Source of the DNA: Candidatus Omnitrophota bacterium
GTDB taxonomy: Bacteria > Omnitrophota > Gorgyraeia > 1-14-0-20-64-10
Assembly: GCA_016177405.1 (NCBI GenBank)
Contig: JACOVG010000030.1
Span: 1-43,935 of the forward strand
Direction of reading: 5' to 3'
Length of the DNA: 43,935 nt
Shown here one piece after another: positions 19,803 through 27,257 of the stretch. A program made the translations under genes and the position numbers. The notes below the pieces were generated by a model. The model did no database searches. It had not been told where the DNA came from and was given only the letters and a program-made list of their open reading frames with translations. Numbering within the stretch: position 1 is the first letter of the stretch; every line of letters starts with the position of its first letter.

Positions 19803-20013
19803 TAAGGCCTTTGAGAAGGGGAGGGATGTAACCCCCTACCTCGATTTGAAATCTGCCAAGGCCCGGCACCCCATTCAGCGGATCAATGTGGATGTCCCGA
19901 AGGATCTGCTGGAGAAGGTCGATGAGGAGGCTGCTCGCATTGGGGTTCCCCGGACATCCCTGATTAAGATCTGGCTCGCCGAGAAACTGGACCGCTTGAG
20001 CAAAGCGGCCTAA
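19762..20013 (+). CDS. BrnA/CopG-type ribbon-helix-helix antitoxin
   Basis: Overlaps brnT; QRINVDVPKDLLEKVDEEAARIGVPRTSLIKIWLAEKLD. Confidence 0.88.
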   Translation: MKSSKRFVPAEAFDKAFEKGRDVTPYLDLKSAKARHPIQRINVDVPKDLLEKVDEEAARIGVPRTSLIKIWLAEKLDRLSKAA

Positions 20014-20060
20014 GCAAGAACGGCCTTCGATCTTCAGTAAAAATAATGGAGAGTTTGATT

Positions 20061-20091
20061 TTGTAACTTGATTATATTTATATAGTTACAA
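20061..20091 (+). promoter_or_regulatory. AT-rich inverted repeat upstream of the AGLEE protein
   Basis: TTGTAAC (20061-20067) / GTTACAA (20085-20091) flanking TTGATTATATTTATATA. Confidence 0.45.
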
Positions 20092-20160
20092 TTATTTTCA
20101 TTGGAAATATTGTTTTCCCATCCCGTGCCGTGTAGACTTGTGGTATCAACGATCAATCCC

Positions 20161-22974
20161 ATGACTCAACGCCAGTTCAGTTTTTTCGATAGAACCTTAG
20201 CCCTTTTGCTAAGCCTGGGCCTCGCTCTGCCCTCGGTGTCTGACACCTCCCGGGTGTCAGACACCGTTTTGCCTTCCTCTCACCTGCGCCCCCTCAACGC
20301 CGGCCTCGAGGAGCGCAACCCCGTCAACCAAGAGTTGGAGGCGGCCCTCGGCCGCCCCGCTTCTCCCCAACCGCTTCAGGGTTCCGGGCTGGAGGAGGAA
20401 GTTTTCAACTTTGCGCTGGCAGCGCGCGGGCTCGATCTTTCGAAACCGGGGGATGTGGAGATTCTCTTTGCGATTCGTAACTCGCTCCACAGCATTTCTC
20501 CTGAAGCCCTCGGAAAGCTGCCCAAAGCAAGGGTTCCGCCAGCCAAGGATTTAACCGGCCATATTGCCGAATCCTTCCTCGCTGGGCCTGACCCGGATGC
20601 CACCCGGATTCAAGGGATTGCCGCGATCCAGGTGGCTCCTGCGATTTTAAGGGAGCTTCGAGGCCTGCTTGACGTGGAGGATCAGGAATCCGGCCTGCTT
20701 CGGAACCCAGAGATTTCCCGCTTGATCTTTGAGGCTGCTACCCGCGGAGAAAAGAACTACCTTGTTTTTGAAAAAAACCGGTTGACCTTGAATCCTGTTT
20801 TTGTTCGGGAGGTCATGGCCGACGTCGAAACGGCCATCCAAGACTTGCAAGATTCCGATGAGGAAGGGCGAAACGCTGCCGGCATTGCGCTACTGGATGT
20901 GGCAGGTGGTTTCGGGTTTTATGAGCGGGTGCGCGCCGCTCTTGTGGTGGCGGAAACTAAAGCGTCAGAAAGGGGAAAAGAAATTCTGCGTCCCACCGTA
21001 GGTGCCATTGAGCGTATGGCCAAAGACGCCGATTTAAATCTGGATCAGCAGTCCCCAACCACTCCGCCACGACATCGGCTGCCGCCCGGCGCCGGGCTGG
21101 AGGAGCCGAAGGTTGAAATTACAAGTGCCTTCCTATTCCTTATTCCATTACATGAAAGGGATGGATTCACCCAACAAATTAAGGCATTGGCTGTTGATCC
21201 GACCTTAGGGGAGACTCCCCGGGTGATCAAGACGATCGAGACGTTTTACATTTTTGGGGAAGGACATAAACCGTACGAAGCCGGTACGAATAGCTTTCTC
21301 ACTTTACCCGTGAGCGCGGTGAAGGTTCCGGGGGGGAAGCTGATCGTCTACGTTGACGCGGCGCGGCTTGAGAGCATTCTTGGGAACCTAAGCGATCGCG
21401 GAGCTATGGACGGTGCCATGGCGCGAAAGAAGGTGAGCGAGTTTGAATTGAACATGGTTAAGGAGTCATCTTTTTTAAGGAAGTATTTGGGTTTAATGGG
21501 ATTATTTGAATTGGCGGCTGCTTTGCCGGCTCCGAAACGGTCTGTCCCACCCGGTCTTGAGAAATTATTGAGATCCTTGAGAACCGGAAGTTCGCGCTCT
21601 ATCCAAAGGAGGGAGGTTTCTTACGATGGGGGAGAAATAGGACTATCGGCCCAAGAGATAGAAACGGGCTGGAATGCAAAACCGCCTACCCTGAATTGGG
21701 ATGAAGCGTTAGGCAAATTATCCTTCGCGGACCCTCAAGTGTCTGCCGCGGTTACTCGGGCGATGAAGCAGTCGGAACCCGCGGGTTTCGCAGGGATTTT
21801 TTATGTGCATTCCTCCACATCAGGGCAGAAAACCGAAGAGCTCAATCTGGACGATCTCATTCTACAGCTCCTTTCGAGGCAAGTCGTATGGGACGAGACG
21901 TGGGAGGTGTTCAAGAAAGTTCCCGCCGCCGGGCTGGAGGAGGAATGGCGGGAAAGGGCGAAGGCTCTTCTTGAAATGTACGACTTGCTTCCAACGCTTG
22001 GGGAGTCGTTGGGAACCCAGGCAGGTCCGGGAGTGCTTTTGTCTGCCTTACTCGGAGCAGGCCGGCAAACATCTACGGCAGATGTTTTTGAACAATATTG
22101 GAAGGGTCTTGTGTACATCCTCTTTAATATGAAGGGAGATACGCAGGCGCTCTTGAGGCAGCTTCATGAGATGGACCAAAACGCACACATGAGAGGAACT
22201 TCTGCGGGATTAATCGTTTTGATGCGGCTGGTCCTGTTAGGATTTGTAAACAGCGAACCGGACAGCCTTCAACCCTTTTACCGCCAATTGAAGTTGACCT
22301 TGGAAACAATGATCGATCTCCCGGACTCTGCAGTTCAACCGAGCCCTGAAGTTCGGAAGTCTGGAGAGAAGCTTTTGGAAGAGGCATTACCCGCCATCGT
22401 GAAACGAACCGCGCAGATAATCGGGTATCCAAACCCGGACCGTTTCAACCCAACTCCCGACCCCGCCGGGCTGGAGGAGGGGGAGAAGTTTGGGTCGGTA
22501 AGGGAGTTTCTGGACTCACCGGCCGGGAAATGGTTACAGAACCGGGAACCAGGCCTTGCAAAAGCGGCCAATATCCTTGGAGGGGCCGCGTCTCAAATTA
22601 TTGTTGTGGGTGAGAGAGGCGCGCAAGAGGAGAACGTGATTGCCTACCACTACACCGATTGGCCGCGGGAGGTGAGAGCCCAATTGGAAAACAATTTTGT
22701 CCAGCCCGAACCTTATCCAGCGAATGGCAAGCTTGAGGAAGCTCGGACTGTCATCATCCAGCAGGAGGGGAAAGGTCTTCCGTCGGAGCCGAAACCTAAC
22801 AAGGTGCCCCGGATCGTCGTAAAGGGCCCTAAGGCGCTCAAAGGCCTCACGCCAGGTTTCGTCTATACGGTGGCGGTTGATGAAACATTTGCCGGCCAGG
22901 TCATTGGGCCCATCATTGGCGTCATCACCTTTGAGGATGAGCACGGCCGCACCCTCCACGCGGTCTTCGCGTAA
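20161..22974 (+). CDS. Large secreted uncharacterised protein with five [A/S]GLEE-punctuated segments
   Basis: ATG 20161 inside ORF 20101..22974; signal peptide RTLALLLSLGLALPS; AGLEE/SGLEE at 20299-20313, 20383-20397, 21091-21105, 21928-21942, 22465-22479. Confidence 0.85.
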   Translation: MTQRQFSFFDRTLALLLSLGLALPSVSDTSRVSDTVLPSSHLRPLNAGLEERNPVNQELEAALGRPASPQPLQGSGLEEEVFNFALAARGLDLSKPGDVEILFAIRNSLHSISPEALGKLPKARVPPAKDLTGHIAESFLAGPDPDATRIQGIAAIQVAPAILRELRGLLDVEDQESGLLRNPEISRLIFEAATRGEKNYLVFEKNRLTLNPVFVREVMADVETAIQDLQDSDEEGRNAAGIALLDVAGGFGFYERVRAALVVAETKASERGKEILRPTVGAIERMAKDADLNLDQQSPTTPPRHRLPPGAGLEEPKVEITSAFLFLIPLHERDGFTQQIKALAVDPTLGETPRVIKTIETFYIFGEGHKPYEAGTNSFLTLPVSAVKVPGGKLIVYVDAARLESILGNLSDRGAMDGAMARKKVSEFELNMVKESSFLRKYLGLMGLFELAAALPAPKRSVPPGLEKLLRSLRTGSSRSIQRREVSYDGGEIGLSAQEIETGWNAKPPTLNWDEALGKLSFADPQVSAAVTRAMKQSEPAGFAGIFYVHSSTSGQKTEELNLDDLILQLLSRQVVWDETWEVFKKVPAAGLEEEWRERAKALLEMYDLLPTLGESLGTQAGPGVLLSALLGAGRQTSTADVFEQYWKGLVYILFNMKGDTQALLRQLHEMDQNAHMRGTSAGLIVLMRLVLLGFVNSEPDSLQPFYRQLKLTLETMIDLPDSAVQPSPEVRKSGEKLLEEALPAIVKRTAQIIGYPNPDRFNPTPDPAGLEEGEKFGSVREFLDSPAGKWLQNREPGLAKAANILGGAASQIIVVGERGAQEENVIAYHYTDWPREVRAQLENNFVQPEPYPANGKLEEARTVIIQQEGKGLPSEPKPNKVPRIVVKGPKALKGLTPGFVYTVAVDETFAGQVIGPIIGVITFEDEHGRTLHAVFA
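20234..20266 (+). repeat. Perfect palindromic hairpin repeat inside signal-peptide region of CDS
   Basis: CGGTGTCTGACACC-TCCCG-GGTGTCAGACACCG, 14-bp stem, 5-nt loop. Confidence 0.95.
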
Positions 22975-22977
22975 ACG

Positions 22978-24123
22978 CTAAAGGGCGAGATCCTTCAGGA
23001 ACGCTTGCCAGGGGAGAACCTCAACCCCTTCGATCTTCTTGTGAATGTTCCCCAGGTAAACGAGGAGGGGGCGATGCTTCTTTCCATAATACTGCGCGAA
23101 GCTGCGCAGGCCCCGCAGGTCGGTCCCTCCCACGTTGGTGGAGGCCTTCACCTCGACCGCCAGGACTTGGTCTTTGGTTTCAACGATGAAATCCACCTCC
23201 GCGCCATGCTCGGTTCGGTAAGAGGAGATCCGGATCGGCTCGTCCTTGGCTAAGGCGCCGTGGACGAGCTGATTGAAGATGAGATGCTCAAAGAGCGCCC
23301 CGATTCGGTCGCTGGAGGCGGTAAAGTTGTTCAGGAGCCCATTGAGCACGCCGGTGTCGAAGAAGAAGAAACGGGGGCTTTGGACAAGCCGCCTGACTTC
23401 CGATTTCCTGAAGGCCTCGCAGCGCCGAAGGATGAGGGTGTCCTCCAACACCTCGAAGTACCGCAGGGCGGACTGACGCGGTATCTGGGCCAGAGAGGCC
23501 AGCTTGGACAAATCCAGGAACTTGCCGGCCCAGGCGGCGACGACGAAGAGAAACCTGGAGAAGCCCTCGATGTTCCGGGTGAGGGCCTCCGCTTGAATTT
23601 CCTCCTTCAGGTACGTGGCGGCATACGATCTAAGCGTCTTGCATTTTTCGTGGAAGTCGGGTTCCGTCCAGATTCCCGGCAGGGTCCCTGTTTCCAGGGC
23701 TTTCTTGACGTCCATCCGATGGTGGAGCTCGGAGGCCGTCAGAGGACCCAGGTGATAGGTGTGAATCCTTCCTGGAAGAAGGTTGGCGTTTCCCCGCTTG
23801 AGCTTGCTGGCGCTGGAACCGGTCAGAAGGAAGCGAATCGGCGGCCGCCCTTCGTCGATGATGGCCTGCAGGGTGTTGAGCAGACTGGGAAGCCGCTGGA
23901 CCTCGTCGATGAAAACGGTCTTGAACGATTTGGCCGCCAGGCGCTGCTCCAGCGCGGAGGGGTTTCGAGCAAACTCGAGGTAAGTGGGTTCGTGCGCCAG
24001 GTTGATGGTGAGGTCCGGGGCAAGGGAACGGATGAGGGTCGATTTCCCCGTTTGCCTTGGGCCCAAAAGGAGAATGCCCTTTTTGGACCTTTGGATAAGG
24101 GGGCCCAGGGTCCTGGCGATCAT
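22978..24123 (-). CDS. AAA ATPase with DUF4143-type C-terminal domain
   Basis: KGILLLGPRQTGKSTLIRSL, KTVFIDEVQRLPSLLNTLQAIID, FLLTGSSASKLKRGNANLLPGR, DFIVETKDQVLAVEVKAS. Confidence 0.9.
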   Translation of the reverse strand: MIARTLGPLIQRSKKGILLLGPRQTGKSTLIRSLAPDLTINLAHEPTYLEFARNPSALEQRLAAKSFKTVFIDEVQRLPSLLNTLQAIIDEGRPPIRFLLTGSSASKLKRGNANLLPGRIHTYHLGPLTASELHHRMDVKKALETGTLPGIWTEPDFHEKCKTLRSYAATYLKEEIQAEALTRNIEGFSRFLFVVAAWAGKFLDLSKLASLAQIPRQSALRYFEVLEDTLILRRCEAFRKSEVRRLVQSPRFFFFDTGVLNGLLNNFTASSDRIGALFEHLIFNQLVHGALAKDEPIRISSYRTEHGAEVDFIVETKDQVLAVEVKASTNVGGTDLRGLRSFAQYYGKKHRPLLVYLGNIHKKIEGVEVLPWQAFLKDLAL

Positions 24124-24144
24124 GGGAGGGCGGGAGTTGAAAAA

Positions 24145-24189
24145 GTTAACATGTGGTTATTTTACGCGGTATTTTAACCACATGTCAAC
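24145..24189 (-). promoter_or_regulatory. Promoter embedded in a long inverted repeat (candidate operator) of the ATPase gene
   Basis: GTTAACATGTGGTTA ... TAACCACATGTCAAC, 15 bp with one mismatch; minus strand TTGACA - 18 nt - TAAAAT. Confidence 0.7.
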
Positions 24190-24201
24190 AACCATCCGGA
24201 C

Positions 24202-25116
24202 CTAGGCCAGCGGGCGGTAGTGGCGGCGCAGCTTCGGGTTGGGGAAGAGCTTGGGGTGGAGGAGGTGGGCGAGGAGCTCGACCCCGTCCACCAGGCGGGG
24301 CCCGGCGTGATGGAAGAAGGCGCCGTCCACGGCAAAGACCCTGCCATTCTTCACGGCGCTTAAATCCTTCCAGCCGGCGCGTTCGGTCAAACGGCGTTTC
24401 TCCTTCAGGGTCTGCGGGATCGAATAGCTGCAGGGCATGACCAGGATCACCTCGGGGTCGTAAGAGAGGACCCTTTCCCAGGTGGGCCGGGCAGAGCTTT
24501 CCCCGGCGGTGCCCAGGCCGTCGGTACCCCCGGCCAGCGCCACCATCTCCGGAATCCAGTGGCCCGCCGCGATGAGGGGTTCCAGCCACTCACAGCAGAA
24601 GAGCCGCGGACGCGCGTTGGTTTCGGCCAGGGTTTCCCGGATTTTGGTGAGGCGTTTCTCAAACCCGCCGATCAGCTTAAGCGCCTTCTTTTCCCGCCCG
24701 GTGACCTCGCCCAGCCGCTTTAAGTCGGTGAAGACCTCGCTGAACCTCTGCGCCGAGACGGTGACGGTTTTAGGGCGCGGATGGATCTGGGAAAGGGCAG
24801 GGAAAACTTCCGTGTGGCTGGCCGCGCAGACCGAGCAGAGGTTTTGCGTCACCACCAGGTCGGGCTTGAGGCGCTTCAGGGCTTGGACATCGATCACGAA
24901 TTGGTGGACCTTTTGCTGGCGCAGTTTTGAGACGGCCTCGTGGATCGCCTGGGATTCCCGCGGGGCGATCCTTTGAATGCGGCTTTCCACCACAACCGGC
25001 TTCTTTCTGACCTCCGGCGGGTGGCCGCAGTGCTGGCTTCGGCCCACGATCGAACGGCCCAGGCCCAGGGCGTAGAGCATCTCGGTGGCGGTGGGCAGCA
25101 GGGAGGCGATGCGCAC
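24202..25116 (-). CDS. BtuF-like cobalamin/periplasmic-binding family protein
   Basis: MRIASLLPTATEMLYALGLGRSIVGRSQHCGHPPEVRKKPVV; FCCEWLEPLIAAGHWIPEMVALAGG. Confidence 0.85.
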   Translation of the reverse strand: MRIASLLPTATEMLYALGLGRSIVGRSQHCGHPPEVRKKPVVVESRIQRIAPRESQAIHEAVSKLRQQKVHQFVIDVQALKRLKPDLVVTQNLCSVCAASHTEVFPALSQIHPRPKTVTVSAQRFSEVFTDLKRLGEVTGREKKALKLIGGFEKRLTKIRETLAETNARPRLFCCEWLEPLIAAGHWIPEMVALAGGTDGLGTAGESSARPTWERVLSYDPEVILVMPCSYSIPQTLKEKRRLTERAGWKDLSAVKNGRVFAVDGAFFHHAGPRLVDGVELLAHLLHPKLFPNPKLRRHYRPLA

Positions 25117-25117
25117 G

Positions 25118-26149
25118 TTAGGGAATGATCGCCGTTTTCACGCCGTCGGCTTGGGTCAGCATCCGGCGAAGGATTTGAGGCAGATCGTCCAGCGGGGCCT
25201 GGCGGGTGATGAGGGGTTCGGGGCGGACCACCCCTTTGGCCAGAAGGGAGAGGGATTTCCGGATGGCTTCTGGGGTGTGGTGAAAGGTGGAGAGAAGGGT
25301 CAGCTCGTCGTAGTGCATCCGCCGGGTGTCCAGCGGGACCTCGGCGCCGGCGGGGCAGCCGCCAAAAAGAAGCACGCGCCCGCCGGGCCGGACGATCCGC
25401 AGGGCCTGCGACCAGGCGGCCGGACGGCCCACCGCTTCGATCACGAGGTCGGCCCCTCTTTTTTCCGGCGTCTTTTCTTGGGCTGCCTTGACCGGATCGG
25501 AAAGCTGGTCCAGGTCGAGGGCCGCTTCCGCGCCGCAAGCCAGGGCGGCCTTCAACCGACTGTCCCCTTTACCCACCAGGACCACCTTCGCGCCGGTTCC
25601 GCGGACCAACTGGAGGAACATCAAGCCGACCGGCCCAGCCCCCAGGATGACCACGGTTTCGCCGGCGGCAGGCTTTGCCGCCTCCGCGCCCCTTACCACG
25701 CAGGCCAGCGGCTCGGTGAGGGCGGCCGCCTCAAAGGAGAGAGAAGCCGGGATCTCCAGGAGATTCTCCCGGACCAGCCGCGCGGGAAGCAGGAGATACT
25801 CGGCGTAGGCGCCGTTGACAAAAAGGAGATCCTCGCAGAGGTTCGGTTGGCCCTTCCTGCAGAAGAAGCAGGCCCCGCAGGGGGCGGAGTTGGCCCCGAC
25901 CACCCGCTGGCCGGGCTTGAAGGAGGTTACCCCTGGCCCCGCCGCTTCCACCACACCGGCGAATTCGTGGCCGAACGGGGCAGGGGGCTTGATCATGCGG
26001 GCATGGCCGCCGTTTCGGAAGACCTTGAGGTCGGTGCCGCAGGTCAGGGCCGCCTTGATCTTCAGGAGAACCTCGCCCGGGCCTGGGCGCGGGGTAGGTC
26101 TCTGCTCCAGCCGGACGTCCTCTTTGCCGTACAGGACCGCTGTTTTCAT
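25118..26149 (-). CDS. Zinc-dependent medium-chain alcohol dehydrogenase
   Basis: LTCGTDLKVF, GHEFAGVVEAAG, CGACFFCRKGQPNLCEDL, VVILGAGPVGLMFLQL. Confidence 0.9.
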   Translation of the reverse strand: MKTAVLYGKEDVRLEQRPTPRPGPGEVLLKIKAALTCGTDLKVFRNGGHARMIKPPAPFGHEFAGVVEAAGPGVTSFKPGQRVVGANSAPCGACFFCRKGQPNLCEDLLFVNGAYAEYLLLPARLVRENLLEIPASLSFEAAALTEPLACVVRGAEAAKPAAGETVVILGAGPVGLMFLQLVRGTGAKVVLVGKGDSRLKAALACGAEAALDLDQLSDPVKAAQEKTPEKRGADLVIEAVGRPAAWSQALRIVRPGGRVLLFGGCPAGAEVPLDTRRMHYDELTLLSTFHHTPEAIRKSLSLLAKGVVRPEPLITRQAPLDDLPQILRRMLTQADGVKTAIIP

Positions 26150-27180
26150 CGGGTGGAACCGTTTAAGCCAAACCGGATGATCACCTTCAGCGAGCTGGGT
26201 GAAGGATTCAGGGCCACGTGGATCGCCTCGTTGATCTGATCCAGGCCGAAGCGGTGGGTGATGAGCGGCTTCACCTGGATTTGGCGGGTGAAAACCAGAT
26301 CGGCCGATTTGGCCTGAAGGTCCACCGAGGCGCTGTAGCTGCCGATCAGCTCCTTCTCCAGCTTGCCGATCTGGCCCACGTCCACCGGGGCCAAGTCGCC
26401 GACGCGGGTTTGGGCAAAGAGAACGACCCTTCCGGCAGGCCGAACCGCGTCCAGGGCCGAGGGCACCGCTTGGGCGGAGGCGGCCGCCACCAGGGCGATG
26501 TCGAAATGCTCTTTGGGAAGCTGTTCGGGGGAGGTGGTTTCCCGCGCGCCGAGTGCCTTGGCCAAGGTCAGCCGCTCTTGAATGGGATCGGCCACCGAGA
26601 CATCGGCCCCCTTCAAGCGGGCCAGTTGAAGGAGGGTGAGCCCCACCGGACCGGAGCCCAGGATGAGAACCCGGCTGCCAGCTCCGATGCCTGCTTTTTC
26701 GATCCCTTTGAGGCAGGTGTTGACCGGCTCCACGAAGGAGGCCTCTTCATCCTCCACCCCTTCCGGGATCTTCACCAGCCCCTCCCGGACGATCCAATCC
26801 TTCACCTTCACGAACTCGGCAAAGCCGCCGCCCGAGGGCTCGAACCCGGCGGTGGTGCCGACCCGCTTGTACTGGGGGCACTGGGCGTAATTCTTGGCGC
26901 GGCAGAAGGGGCAGTTCCGGCAGGGGATGTGATGAAAGAAGACCGCCCGGTCACCCGGCTTCCAGCCGCGGACAGCCTGGCCCACCGCTTCCACCCGGCC
27001 GGCCACCTCGTGGCCGAAGACGAGGGGCGGGGGCAAGTCGCCGTGGACGATCTTCTTAAGGTCGGTCCCGCAGACCCCGCAGACCGCCACCTTAAGGAGA
27101 AGCTCTCCGGCTTCCAGGGGAGGAACGGGAAGCTCCTCGACCCGGACATCGTTGGCCCCTCGATAAACCGCTGCGCGCAT
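26146..27180 (-). CDS. Zinc-dependent medium-chain alcohol dehydrogenase
   Basis: VCGVCGTDLKK, FGHEVAGRVEAVG, CRNCPFCRAKNYAQCP, VLILGSGPVGLTLLQL. Confidence 0.9.
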   Translation of the reverse strand: MRAAVYRGANDVRVEELPVPPLEAGELLLKVAVCGVCGTDLKKIVHGDLPPPLVFGHEVAGRVEAVGQAVRGWKPGDRAVFFHHIPCRNCPFCRAKNYAQCPQYKRVGTTAGFEPSGGGFAEFVKVKDWIVREGLVKIPEGVEDEEASFVEPVNTCLKGIEKAGIGAGSRVLILGSGPVGLTLLQLARLKGADVSVADPIQERLTLAKALGARETTSPEQLPKEHFDIALVAAASAQAVPSALDAVRPAGRVVLFAQTRVGDLAPVDVGQIGKLEKELIGSYSASVDLQAKSADLVFTRQIQVKPLITHRFGLDQINEAIHVALNPSPSSLKVIIRFGLNGSTR

Positions 27181-27236
27181 GCCATCAGCCTATCACCCGG
27201 TTCCTTCCCCCGTCAATCTCGCCCCCGTCCCATGGG

Positions 27237-27245
27237 TGATATAAT
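27237..27245 (+). promoter_or_regulatory. Extended -10 promoter of the hopanoid operon
   Basis: TGATATAAT (TGn + TATAAT) 12 nt upstream of the hpnC-D ATG at 27258. Confidence 0.6.
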
Positions 27246-27257
27246 GAGCTTCCTGTT

